64,000 nucleotides of DNA from an uncultured bacterium (GTDB taxonomy: Bacteria; Atribacterota; Atribacteria; Atribacterales; Caldatribacteriaceae), in contig CALAIW010000023.1 of assembly GCA_937922705.1 (NCBI GenBank), positions 62,001-126,000 on the forward strand, in the 5' to 3' direction. Positions 44,412-52,651 of this stretch are shown here, one piece after another. Position 1 is the first letter of the stretch, and each line of letters opens with the position of its first letter. Under the pieces are notes generated by a model, which worked only from the letters and a program-made list of their open reading frames with translations, did not search any database and had not been told where the DNA came from. The translations under genes and the position numbers were made by a program.

Positions 44412-45427
44412 GGTTGCGTCTTTTAGAGTTTCTGGGGAGAGTCTTTGGAGCTGCGTTCTTCTTTGGATTTGGTCTCTTCGTGAGTTTTTTTGTTGGCTTT
44501 GTCTTTTTTGAACAGTATATCACTGGAAAGAGTGTTTCTGTTCCTGATGTGCGGAACATGACCCTTCTTGAGGCCTTAAATCAGTCAGCCCGCCTTGGCC
44601 TTCGCCTCGAGGTAGAGAGTATAGTTCAGGATGCGTCTTCTCCCTCTCTTGTTGTCCTCCAGCAAAACCCCCCTCCTGGGGTGAGGGTAAAGAAAAACAG
44701 TCAATTGCGGGTTGTGGTCAATGGTGGTGCTCTCTCGGGTACGCTTTCTGAACTTTCCTCAGTACAGGGTCAGGTTATTCTTCCCGACATTCGGAACAAG
44801 AGTCTTGAGGAAGCCCAAAGCATCCTTGAAGCTCAGGGTTTGCGTGTTGGAAGAGTGGTTGAGGTGCGTCACGAGACCCTTCCTCGGGGTTATGTTATCT
44901 CTCAGAATCCCCCGCCACAAGCAAGACTCTCTCCGGGTGGTTTGGTACACCTTCTGGTTTCTGCAGGAAAGGTAAACGCAACCGAGGAGGTTCAAGTCCC
45001 TGACGTTGTGGGTCTTCGCCTTGAAGAAGCTCAGGAAGTACTTGCCCAAAGTGGCCTTAGTGTTGAGGCTCTTGAAGAAGTTCTCTCCAAAGAACGGCCT
45101 GGGGGGATTGTTGTTGGGCAGAATCCTGAGGCGGGGGAACGTGTCTCTAAGGGGAGTGGTGTTCGTCTTCAGGTTACGAAGGGTGGAGAAGAACGCCAGA
45201 GAGAAACAGAGAAACAGAAGGCGCTTAATCTTCGCTTTGTTCTTCCTTCTTCTCAGAATCCAATCACTGTGCAAGTTGTGGTTCAAGATGCATTAGGAGA
45301 ACGGGTGGTGTACGAGCGGGAACACCGGGGTGAAGAGCTTGTTGAGGTCTCAACTTCTACTCAAGGTCAGGGGAAGGTTATTATCTTCTTGAATGGGTAC
45401 TATTATTGGGAAAAGAAGCTTGAATAG
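44408..45427 (+). CDS. membrane-anchored PASTA-repeat protein without kinase domain
   Basis: A 339-residue protein with one transmembrane helix (about residues 15-40) and three external PASTA repeats. Their starts are SVPDVRNMTLLEAL, ILPDIRNKSLEEAQ and QVPDVVGLRLEEAQ, and their ends carry NPPPGVRVKKNS, NPPPQARLSPGG and NPEAGERVSKGS. A tail of about 85 residues of unknown fold follows. PASTA domains bind uncross-linked peptidoglycan or muropeptides. In Firmicutes this position (rsmB ... rpe) holds prpC-prkC, and the same repeats end PrkC. Here no kinase or phosphatase is present. The start is GTG 44408, eight bases after GGAGG, overlapping rsmB. Confidence 0.9.
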   Translation: MRLRLLEFLGRVFGAAFFFGFGLFVSFFVGFVFFEQYITGKSVSVPDVRNMTLLEALNQSARLGLRLEVESIVQDASSPSLVVLQQNPPPGVRVKKNSQLRVVVNGGALSGTLSELSSVQGQVILPDIRNKSLEEAQSILEAQGLRVGRVVEVRHETLPRGYVISQNPPPQARLSPGGLVHLLVSAGKVNATEEVQVPDVVGLRLEEAQEVLAQSGLSVEALEEVLSKERPGGIVVGQNPEAGERVSKGSGVRLQVTKGGEERQRETEKQKALNLRFVLPSSQNPITVQVVVQDALGERVVYEREHRGEELVEVSTSTQGQGKVIIFLNGYYYWEKKLE

Positions 45428-45438
45428 GGGGGAGATTC

Positions 45439-46101
45439 GTGGCAAAGCTTGCTCCATCAATTCTTTCCTGTGATTTCTCTCAGTTTCGAGAGCAGCTCCT
45501 TGCTGCTTGGGAGGGTGGGGCAGAGATTATTCATGTGGATGTGATGGATGGGCATTTCGTTCCGAACCTCACCTTTGGGCCCCCTATTGTTGAGGCTGTT
45601 CGAAAAGTACTCCCTGAGGCTTTCATCGATGTGCATCTTATGATGGATAACCCCTGCCGTTTTATTCGGGATTTTGCCCAGGCTGGAGCTGACCTTATAA
45701 GTTTCCATGTGGAAGCTGTAGCGGATTTTGACGCAGCGCTTCGGGAAATTGCCAAAATGGGGAAGAAGGGTGGTCTTGCTTTGTGTCCTGGAACCCCTCT
45801 TTCGGTTCTCGAACATGTTCTCGAGAAGGTTTCCCTTGTGCTCCTTCTTACTGTAAACCCAGGATTTGGGGGACAAAGGTTTATCCCAGGGATGGAAGAA
45901 AAAATCCGTGCCCTCCGGAGAACGATTCAAGAAAGAGGCCTCAAGGTTGATGTTGAGATTGACGGGGGAGTGAAAGAGGAGAACATCGAATTTCTTGCTT
46001 CCTGTGGTGCCTCGATTATCGTGGCAGGATCCTTGGTGTTTACTGCTTCGGACATTCGTGAGACGGTGCGCCGTCTCACAAGGGCAATTCGAGTGTACTG
46101 A
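45439..46101 (+). CDS. rpe: ribulose-phosphate 3-epimerase
   Basis: Rpe interconverts ribulose-5-phosphate and xylulose-5-phosphate in the pentose phosphate pathway. The 220-residue TIM barrel has APSILSCDF near the N-terminus. The metal residues are in HVDVMDGHFVPN and DVHLMM. It also has LTVNPGFGGQRF and EIDGGVKEENI. The start is GTG 45439. It is the last + strand gene before a hairpin and the convergent rpmB. Confidence 0.97.
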   Translation: MAKLAPSILSCDFSQFREQLLAAWEGGAEIIHVDVMDGHFVPNLTFGPPIVEAVRKVLPEAFIDVHLMMDNPCRFIRDFAQAGADLISFHVEAVADFDAALREIAKMGKKGGLALCPGTPLSVLEHVLEKVSLVLLLTVNPGFGGQRFIPGMEEKIRALRRTIQERGLKVDVEIDGGVKEENIEFLASCGASIIVAGSLVFTASDIRETVRRLTRAIRVY

Positions 46102-46105
46102 TTAG

Positions 46106-46133
46106 TAGCCCGACAGAAGGCTCTATCGGGCTA
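46106..46133. terminator. hairpin between convergent rpe and rpmB
   Basis: Arms TAGCCCGA (46106-46113) and TCGGGCTA (46126-46133) pair perfectly over a 12-base loop. The stem includes the rpmB stop codon. It lacks a clear T-tract on either side, so it is a bidirectional terminator candidate or a 3'-end stabilising stem. Confidence 0.5.
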
Positions 46134-46316
46134 TGCTTTCTGCACTTTCCCCGCCTTAAGGCATGAGGTACACACGTATAGCCGCTGTACTTTGCCTTCT
46201 ACAATAGCGCGTACTCTTTGGACGTTTGGTTTCCAGAGCCTGCGGCTCACCCGGTGAGAGTGACTAATCTGGTTCCCAAAAGAACTTTTCTTTCCACAAA
46301 TTGCACACTTTGCCAT
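46131..46316 (-). CDS. rpmB: 50S ribosomal protein L28
   Basis: A 61-residue L28. The start is ATG at 46316, which gives the family N-terminus MAKCAICGKK; the frame continues 14 codons upstream with no family match. It is the zinc-ribbon form with cysteines at 4, 7, 49 and 52. HRVSRRLWKPNVQ is the classic L28 core. It is on the - strand, convergent with rpe, as rpmB is near rpe in Firmicutes. Confidence 0.95.
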   Translation of the reverse strand: MAKCAICGKKSSFGNQISHSHRVSRRLWKPNVQRVRAIVEGKVQRLYVCTSCLKAGKVQKA

Positions 46317-46356
46317 GTCTGGTCCCCACTTTCTCTGGTGGTTGTAGACTGAGCAC

Positions 46357-46385
46357 AATATACCAGCTTTCTAGTGTGGTGGCAA
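46357..46385 (-). promoter_or_regulatory. promoter for rpmB
   Basis: On the - strand TTGCCA (46385-46380) and TATATT (46362-46357) are 17 bases apart. The rpmB ATG at 46316 would have a leader of about 35 bases with a GGGGA ribosome-binding site. It is back to back with the ABC ATPase promoter. Confidence 0.6.
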
Positions 46386-46395
46386 GCCCCTAGGG

Positions 46396-46424
46396 TTTAC
46401 AGAAAGGAAGGAATCTTTTAAAAT
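46396..46424 (+). promoter_or_regulatory. promoter for the sugar-ABC ATPase
   Basis: TTTACA (46396-46401) and TAAAAT (46419-46424) are 17 bases apart, each 5 of 6 matches to consensus. The transcript would start near 46431, and the ATG at 46478 follows an AAAAAGGGGG ribosome-binding site. A 19-base palindrome overlaps the end of the -10 box. Confidence 0.7.
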
Positions 46425-46441
46425 GTTTTCTCAGAAAACAT
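46423..46441. promoter_or_regulatory. 19-base perfect palindrome, probable repressor operator
   Basis: ATGTTTTCT (46423-46431), one central C, and AGAAAACAT (46433-46441) form a perfect dyad with 9-base arms. It covers the end of the -10 box and the predicted start site, where a bound repressor would block transcription. It lacks the central CG of LacI-type operators, so the regulator family is not clear and no regulator gene is adjacent. Confidence 0.6.
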
Positions 46442-46477
46442 GGTTTATTTTACTTTTGCGAAAAAGGGGGAACATAA

Positions 46478-47584
46478 ATGGCGAGTGTTACTTTGAAGAA
46501 TGTTGTGAAGCGGTTTGGAGACGTTATCGCGGTGAATAACGTGAGTCTTGAGATTAAGGATCAGGAGTTTGTAGTTCTTGTCGGCCCTTCAGGATGTGGA
46601 AAAACTACGACACTTCGTATGATTGCTGGACTTGAAGAGGTGGACGAGGGAGAAATTTATATTGACGATGTCCTGGTGAATGATGTACCACCTAAGGACC
46701 GCGATATTGCTATGGTTTTCCAGAACTATGCTCTCTACCCCCACATGAACGTATACGATAATATGGCTTTTGGGCTGCGACTCAGAAAATTCCCCAAGGA
46801 TGAGATTGACCGACGGGTTAAGGAAGCGGCTGAGATTTTGGGTATCCAGGAACTCCTCTATCGGAAGCCGAAGCAGCTTTCTGGTGGACAGAGACAACGA
46901 GTTGCTGTTGGTCGGGCCATCGTTCGCCATCCAAAGGTATTCCTCTTTGATGAGCCACTTTCTAACCTCGATGCGAAGCTTCGTGTTCAGATGCGAGCTG
47001 AACTTGCTAAGCTCCACGATCGCTTGAAAACGACAATGATTTACGTTACCCACGACCAGGTTGAAGCGATGACCCTTGGAGACCGCATTGTGGTTATGCG
47101 GGATGGGGTTGTGCAGCAGGTTGGAACTCCTCTTGAACTCTACAACAAGCCTATCAACAAATTCGTTGCAGGTTTCATCGGCACTCCTTCTATGAACTTC
47201 CTTGATGTTGTTTTGAAGAAAGAAAACGATACTCTTATTCTTGATGGTGGATCTTTCAAAATTAAGGTCCCGGCTGAGTATAAGGCTCCTCTTGAACCAT
47301 ATGTGAACAAAGAGGTGACCTTTGGTATCCGTCCACAGGATGTCTATGACCTTGCGGTTTCCAAGGAAATGCTTCGAGATGATGGCAATGTTATCGATGC
47401 TGTAGTGGATGTTATTGAACCTCTTGGTTCTGAGCAAATTATCTATTTGACCTCTGGTCCCCATACCATTGTCGCTGTCCTGGATATGCAGACCCATACC
47501 GAAGTTGGGGCCAGCATGAAAATCGTAGTCGATACAAGCAAGATGCACGTGTTTGACATTAACACAGAGAGAGCCATCATATGA
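46478..47584 (+). CDS. ugpC: sugar ABC transporter ATPase, MsmX/UgpC type
   Basis: A 368-residue ATPase that powers CUT1-type carbohydrate importers. The ATPase domain has Walker [10 protein letters not shown] near residue 37, the signature [15 protein letters not shown] near residue 135, Walker [14 protein letters not shown], and the switch histidine in YVTHDQVEA. The C-terminal TOBE/OB regulatory domain (from about residue 235) is typical of MalK/MsmX. No binding protein or permease is next to it, so it may serve several importers encoded elsewhere, as MsmX does in Bacillus. It has its own promoter and a possible operator. Confidence 0.93.
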   Translation: MASVTLKNVVKRFGDVIAVNNVSLEIKDQEFVVLVGPSGCGKTTTLRMIAGLEEVDEGEIYIDDVLVNDVPPKDRDIAMVFQNYALYPHMNVYDNMAFGLRLRKFPKDEIDRRVKEAAEILGIQELLYRKPKQLSGGQRQRVAVGRAIVRHPKVFLFDEPLSNLDAKLRVQMRAELAKLHDRLKTTMIYVTHDQVEAMTLGDRIVVMRDGVVQQVGTPLELYNKPINKFVAGFIGTPSMNFLDVVLKKENDTLILDGGSFKIKVPAEYKAPLEPYVNKEVTFGIRPQDVYDLAVSKEMLRDDGNVIDAVVDVIEPLGSEQIIYLTSGPHTIVAVLDMQTHTEVGASMKIVVDTSKMHVFDINTERAII

Positions 47585-47589
47585 TGTGA

Positions 47590-47618
47590 TTGCTTTCGCT
47601 TTAAAGTTGGTGTATTAT
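47590..47618 (+). promoter_or_regulatory. promoter for gap-tpiA
   Basis: TTGCTT (47590-47595) and TATTAT (47613-47618) are 17 bases apart in the 73-base gap before gap. The -10 box is 5 of 6, the -35 only 3 of 6. The gap ATG follows AAAGGGGGTAGG. Confidence 0.5.
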
Positions 47619-47642
47619 AAGGTGCTTAATCCACTCAAGTAA

Positions 47643-48650
<1,008 letters not shown>

Positions 48651-48664
48651 AAAGGGATCCTTGC

Positions 48665-49453
48665 ATGAGCCGTCTCCTTATCGCTGCAGGAAACTGGAAG
48701 ATGCACAAGACTATGGAGGAGGCCTCGGCATATGCCGAGGCCTTCCTTCCACGGATGCGGATGTATCGTGGCCTTGAAATTGTCGTCTGTCCCCCTTTCA
48801 CCGCTCTTTCCGTTTTGCAAAGCGCTTTTCGTGGTACTCAGGTGCAGCTTGGGGCACAGAACGTTCATTGGGAGCCCCAGGGAGCGTTCACAGGCGAGAT
48901 TTCGGTGCGCATGCTTCAGGAATTTGGGTGTCGGTACGTTATTGTTGGTCACTCAGAACGGCGACACATTTTCCGCGAGACTTCTGAGGAAGTTGGTCGT
49001 AAGGTGAAAACGCTCTGTGTCTTTGGAATCTCTCCAATCCTTTGTGTTGGAGAGAAGCTTGAAGAGCGAGACAGAGGAAAAACTTATGAAGTGGTCAGGG
49101 AACAGCTCCAAAAAGGTATCGCTCATCTTTCCCCTGAAGAAGCGCGCAATCTCGTCATCGCTTATGAACCAGTTTGGGCTATTGGAACTGGAAGAGCGGC
49201 AACCCCGGAAGATGCAGAGGAAGTTATTCGTTTTATTCGGGAAGAACTTGCTCGTGCCTTCAATCCCCATGTAGCTGAGTACGTCCGTATCCTTTACGGA
49301 GGCAGCGTGACTCCGGATAATGTTTTCTCCTTTGTAGTACAAAAGAATATTGACGGAACGCTTGTGGGTGGGGCAAGTCTTGATCCTTCGAAGTTCCTCT
49401 CGATTGTTGAGGAGACGGAGCGGGCATTTATCGAAAAGAGTAAAGGAGCCTGA
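48665..49453 (+). CDS. tpiA: triosephosphate isomerase
   Basis: TpiA interconverts dihydroxyacetone phosphate and glyceraldehyde-3-phosphate. The 262-residue barrel has the catalytic lysine in GNWKMHK near the N-terminus, His in HSERR near residue 99 and Glu in AYEPVWAIGTG near residue 170. Phosphate loops VGGASLD and YGGSVTPDN are present. It is a little longer than the common 250 residues. The start of the gene contains a 24-base perfect palindrome at 48720-48743. Confidence 0.97.
   Translation: MSRLLIAAGNWKMHKTMEEASAYAEAFLPRMRMYRGLEIVVCPPFTALSVLQSAFRGTQVQLGAQNVHWEPQGAFTGEISVRMLQEFGCRYVIVGHSERRHIFRETSEEVGRKVKTLCVFGISPILCVGEKLEERDRGKTYEVVREQLQKGIAHLSPEEARNLVIAYEPVWAIGTGRAATPEDAEEVIRFIREELARAFNPHVAEYVRILYGGSVTPDNVFSFVVQKNIDGTLVGGASLDPSKFLSIVEETERAFIEKSKGA
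48720..48743. repeat. 24-base perfect palindrome within tpiA
   Basis: AGGCCTCGGCAT (48720-48731) is followed directly by its reverse complement (48732-48743), giving a 12-base-pair stem in RNA (one more G-U and a G-C pair can extend it). It codes for part of an Ala/Glu-rich helix with a repeated AxAEA pattern. Its nearness to the start codon could affect translation or RNA stability. Confidence 0.6.
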
Positions 49454-49456
49454 AAT

Positions 49457-49684
49457 ATGGAAGCGTGGATGGTTATTCAAATCGTGGTTTCAGTTATCCT
49501 TATTCTCGTTGTTGTGCTGCAGCCTCGCAAATCCGGCGTTGGTGGAGGAATCTTTGGGGGCATGACTCGGGCAGATCGAAGCGCTAAATTTAAAGCACTT
49601 CCGATATTAAGCAAGCTCACTGTTGTCTTTGGTATAGCGCTCATGGTCTTGTCTCTTGCTTTTTCCCTTCTCCTCTCCCGGTGA
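49457..49684 (+). CDS. secG: protein translocase subunit SecG
   Basis: A 75-residue SecG with two transmembrane helices (about residues 3-21 and 50-72). The cytoplasmic loop GGGIFGGMTRADR is the family mark. SecG helps SecYE-driven export. It starts three bases after tpiA, the same order as gap-pgk-tpi-secG in many bacteria. Confidence 0.9.
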   Translation: MEAWMVIQIVVSVILILVVVLQPRKSGVGGGIFGGMTRADRSAKFKALPILSKLTVVFGIALMVLSLAFSLLLSR

Positions 49685-49696
49685 GGGGGGATCTCT

Positions 49697-50734
49697 GTGC
49701 AGCGATTTTGGATCACCTCCCTTGAGGAAGTGGCGAAGTTCTCGCCTGGGAAGGACCGGAGTTTCTATTCAGCAACGCACGAGGAGATTAAAAGAGGGTA
49801 CACCACAGATGTCTACTTCGTTACTGCTCAGGAGATTCTTCGCCATTTAAAACTTGCTGATACTGTCGTAACTGCAGAGGTGTTTCCTCGTCGATCTGGA
49901 GTTCTTTGTGGTGTTTCGGAGGTTTTGAATCTCCTTGCCGCGAGCAATGTCGAGATTTGGGGTCTTGAGGAGGGAGAGGAATTTGCTGCGAAGGAGGTGA
50001 TTATGCGCATCCGAGGACCGTATTCAGAATTTGGTATCTTTGAAACGCCACTTCTTGGGATACTTGCTCACAGTTCTGGTTGGGCTACAGCTGCTCGAGA
50101 ATGCAAGAAAGCAGCGGGAGATAAGACCGTTATCTGCTTTGGTGCCCGTCATGTACACCCTGCGGTAGCTCCAGTTCTTGAGCGAGCTGCACTTGTCGGT
50201 GGTGTGGATGGCGCAGCATGTATCCTTGGAGCAAAACTCTTTGACAAGGAGCCAGGGGGAACGATTCCTCACGCGGTTATCCTTATCGTGGGAGATACAG
50301 TGATTACTGCTAAAGCCTTCGAAGAAGTTGTTCCGCCAAGTTTCCCAAGGATTATTCTCGTGGATACCTTTAAGGACGAGGCTGAAGAATCCCTTCGGGT
50401 GGCAAGAGTTTTAGGGGAAAAGCTCTATGGTGTTCGCTTGGACACACCTGATGAGCGGGGAGGGGTAACTCCAGCCCTTGTAGAAGAGGTTCGGGAGCGG
50501 TTGCGACAGGCGGGTTTCCCCCACGTGAAGATTGTAGTGTCAGGAGGATTGAATCCAGAAAAAATTGCTCTTTTAAGGGATAAAGCGGATATTTTTGGGG
50601 TTGGAAGTTACATTAGCGGATTCCCGCCTATCGATATGACCATGGATATTAAGGAAGTGGCTGGACAGAATGTGGCTAAAAGGGGGAGGATTCCAGGGAT
50701 TATCCCCAATCCTCGCCTGAAAAGGCTAAAATGA
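49697..50734 (+). CDS. pncB: nicotinate phosphoribosyltransferase
   Basis: A 345-residue enzyme of the nicotinate phosphoribosyltransferase family, which makes nicotinate mononucleotide for NAD salvage. It resembles the shorter archaeal/thermophile type. Visible parts are TTDVYFVTAQ near residue 36, GARHVHPAVAP, and a glycine-rich VRLDTPDERGG segment followed by VSGGLNPEKI and DIFGVGSYI, which form the phosphate-binding barrel end. It lies between secG and the transporter operon. A quinolinate phosphoribosyltransferase is a less likely reading. Confidence 0.87.
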   Translation: MQRFWITSLEEVAKFSPGKDRSFYSATHEEIKRGYTTDVYFVTAQEILRHLKLADTVVTAEVFPRRSGVLCGVSEVLNLLAASNVEIWGLEEGEEFAAKEVIMRIRGPYSEFGIFETPLLGILAHSSGWATAARECKKAAGDKTVICFGARHVHPAVAPVLERAALVGGVDGAACILGAKLFDKEPGGTIPHAVILIVGDTVITAKAFEEVVPPSFPRIILVDTFKDEAEESLRVARVLGEKLYGVRLDTPDERGGVTPALVEEVRERLRQAGFPHVKIVVSGGLNPEKIALLRDKADIFGVGSYISGFPPIDMTMDIKEVAGQNVAKRGRIPGIIPNPRLKRLK

Positions 50735-50745
50735 GGAGGTACGTT

Positions 50746-52587
50746 ATGAAAAGGTTTTTGATTGTTCTGGGTTTGGTAGCTTGTGCTTTTCTTTCGGGGT
50801 CGCTTGTTCTTGCAGAAGTTAAAAATCCCGATACGTATATCTTTCTTAGCATTGGAGAACCAGATACTCTTGACCCCCACTATGCGTATGATACAGCAAG
50901 TGGCGAAGTAATCGGTTTTGTGTATGAGAACCTTATTGCTTACAAAGGGGAAAGCGTTACCGAGTTTGTTCCTCGCTTAGCGACAGAAGTACCTACACTA
51001 GAGAATGGCCTTATCCGGGATGGTGGAAAAACGTATGTTTTTCCTATCCGGAAAGGAGTACAGTTTCACAACGGAAACGACCTTACTCCCGAGGACGTAG
51101 AGTATAGCTTTGAGCGGGGTATTCTCTTTGACCCTTACGGAGGACCTATGTGGATGCTCATCGAGGCCCTCTTTGGCTATGAAACTCTTGAGGACTTTGT
51201 GCAAGACAAGGTAGGAATTGCCTGGAGTGATATGGTTGACGAAGAAGGGAATCTCAAAAGTGAGGAGTATCGACAGAAACTCATCGACTTCTATACCACC
51301 TATATTGATCCAGCAATTGAGGTGGAGGGGGATAGTGTAGTTTTCCGCCTTTCTAGGCCCTTTGCCCCATTTTTGAGTATCCTTGCTCAGAATGCAAGCT
51401 GGAGCGCTATCCTCGACAGAGAGACTTGTATTTCCCTAGGTCTCTGGGATGGCCAGGCAGATGGATGGTGGAAATACCATAACTGGAAAAAGGAGAAAAG
51501 CCCCCTTTACGATAAGGCTATTGGTACCGGTCCTTTTAAGCTCCTTGAGTGGGACAGGGCGCAGCAGAAGGTTACCTTAATTCGGAACGATGCGTACTGG
51601 GGAGAAAAACCAAAGCTTGCCAAAGTCATTATCTGGGGTGTTGATGAGTGGAGTACACGGCGCTCTATGCTTGAGGCAGGAGATGCAGACCAAATCTATA
51701 CACCACTTCAATACCTTGATCAGGTGAGAGAATTACCAGGGGTTGTGATTAAAGAGGGTTCTCGACTGACCATCACTGCTTTGCACTTTAACTGGAATGT
51801 TGCGAAAGAAAGCAAGTACTTAGGGAGTGGCAAGCTCGATGGCGAAGGTATTCCCCCAGATTTCTTTAGCGATGTGCATGTACGTAAAGCCTTCTCGTAC
51901 GCCTTTGACTACGACACCTTTATTGAGCAAGTTCTCAAAGGGTATGGACATCGTATTCCTTCGGTTATCCCCCGAGGGCTCCTTGGTTTCAATGAGAATC
52001 TTCCTATGTACCCCTTTGACCTTGAGAAAGCAAAAGAAGAATTCCAAAAAGCTTGGAATGGGGAAGTCTGGGAAAAAGGTTTTAAGTTGACGCTCCTTTA
52101 CAATACTGGAAATGAGGCCCGCCAGACAGCTTGTGAGATGCTCAAAGAAAACATCGAATCTCTGAACCCCAAGTTTAAAATCGAGGTCCAAGGAGTCCAG
52201 TGGCCAACCTACCTCGATGCGTACCGACAGGGGCAACTTCCGGCGTTCATCATTGGATGGCTTGCCGATTATCCGGATCCACACAATTTTATCTTTACTT
52301 ACTACCACAGCAACGGCGTATACGGGACGACCCAGGGAGCGGCATTCCGAAAGTTCGCTGAGGAGAACCTTAATGCCCTCATTGAAGACGCCATCGAAGA
52401 AACGGATCCTGTAAAACGACAGGCCATATATGAAGAGATCCAAAAGATTGCCTACCAAAATGCTTTGGGGATACCTCTCTACCAGCCGGAGGAAGTGTAC
52501 GTTATGCGGAGCTGGGTTAAGGGCTGGATGTTTAATCCTATGCGCCCTGGAGAGGCAAATTACGATGGAATTTGGAAGGAAGAGTGA
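50746..52587 (+). CDS. ABC transporter substrate-binding protein (family 5, peptide type)
   Basis: A 613-residue extracytoplasmic solute-binding protein of the OppA/DppA family. I start it at ATG 50746, behind GAGGAGG; an ATG five codons earlier overlaps that site. The N-terminus MKRFLIVLGLVACAFLSG is a signal peptide. LVAC resembles a lipobox at Cys13, but the hydrophobic part before it is short, so cleavage after VLA by signal peptidase I is also possible. GEPDTLDPHYAYD and YNTGNEARQTACEML are family features. The cargo may be peptides or other compounds such as sugars or nickel. It starts a five-gene importer operon. Confidence 0.92.
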   Translation: MKRFLIVLGLVACAFLSGSLVLAEVKNPDTYIFLSIGEPDTLDPHYAYDTASGEVIGFVYENLIAYKGESVTEFVPRLATEVPTLENGLIRDGGKTYVFPIRKGVQFHNGNDLTPEDVEYSFERGILFDPYGGPMWMLIEALFGYETLEDFVQDKVGIAWSDMVDEEGNLKSEEYRQKLIDFYTTYIDPAIEVEGDSVVFRLSRPFAPFLSILAQNASWSAILDRETCISLGLWDGQADGWWKYHNWKKEKSPLYDKAIGTGPFKLLEWDRAQQKVTLIRNDAYWGEKPKLAKVIIWGVDEWSTRRSMLEAGDADQIYTPLQYLDQVRELPGVVIKEGSRLTITALHFNWNVAKESKYLGSGKLDGEGIPPDFFSDVHVRKAFSYAFDYDTFIEQVLKGYGHRIPSVIPRGLLGFNENLPMYPFDLEKAKEEFQKAWNGEVWEKGFKLTLLYNTGNEARQTACEMLKENIESLNPKFKIEVQGVQWPTYLDAYRQGQLPAFIIGWLADYPDPHNFIFTYYHSNGVYGTTQGAAFRKFAEENLNALIEDAIEETDPVKRQAIYEEIQKIAYQNALGIPLYQPEEVYVMRSWVKGWMFNPMRPGEANYDGIWKEE

Positions 52588-52588
52588 G

Positions 52589-52651
52589 GTGATACTATAC
52601 AGGAACCCTGTAGGGGCCATGGCCCCTACAGGGTTTGGTTTGCGCTTATGA
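52589..52651 (+). CDS. possible 20-residue leader peptide coupled to the permease
   Basis: A GTG two bases after the binding-protein stop opens 20 codons that read through the whole 32-base palindrome. They end at a TGA that overlaps the permease ATG (ATGA). An AGGAAG lies six bases before the GTG. Translating ribosomes would melt the hairpin and deliver ribosomes to the permease start, which otherwise has no good ribosome-binding site. The peptide shows no family match; this is a structural inference. Confidence 0.4.
   Translation: MILYRNPVGAMAPTGFGLRL
52604..52635. repeat. 32-base perfect palindrome between binding protein and permease
   Basis: AACCCTGTAGGGGCCA is followed immediately by its reverse complement to 52635, then TTGGTTTG. 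It forms a very stable 16-base-pair stem. In importer operons such stems often stop part of the transcripts and protect the binding-protein mRNA, so that the binding protein is made in excess. A terminator without a clean T-tract or an attenuator are both possible. Confidence 0.8.

Noticed and set aside
50746..50784. binding protein as a lipoprotein through LVAC at Cys13
   Set aside because: The hydrophobic stretch before the cysteine is only about nine residues, short for a lipoprotein signal; left open in the annotation rather than claimed.
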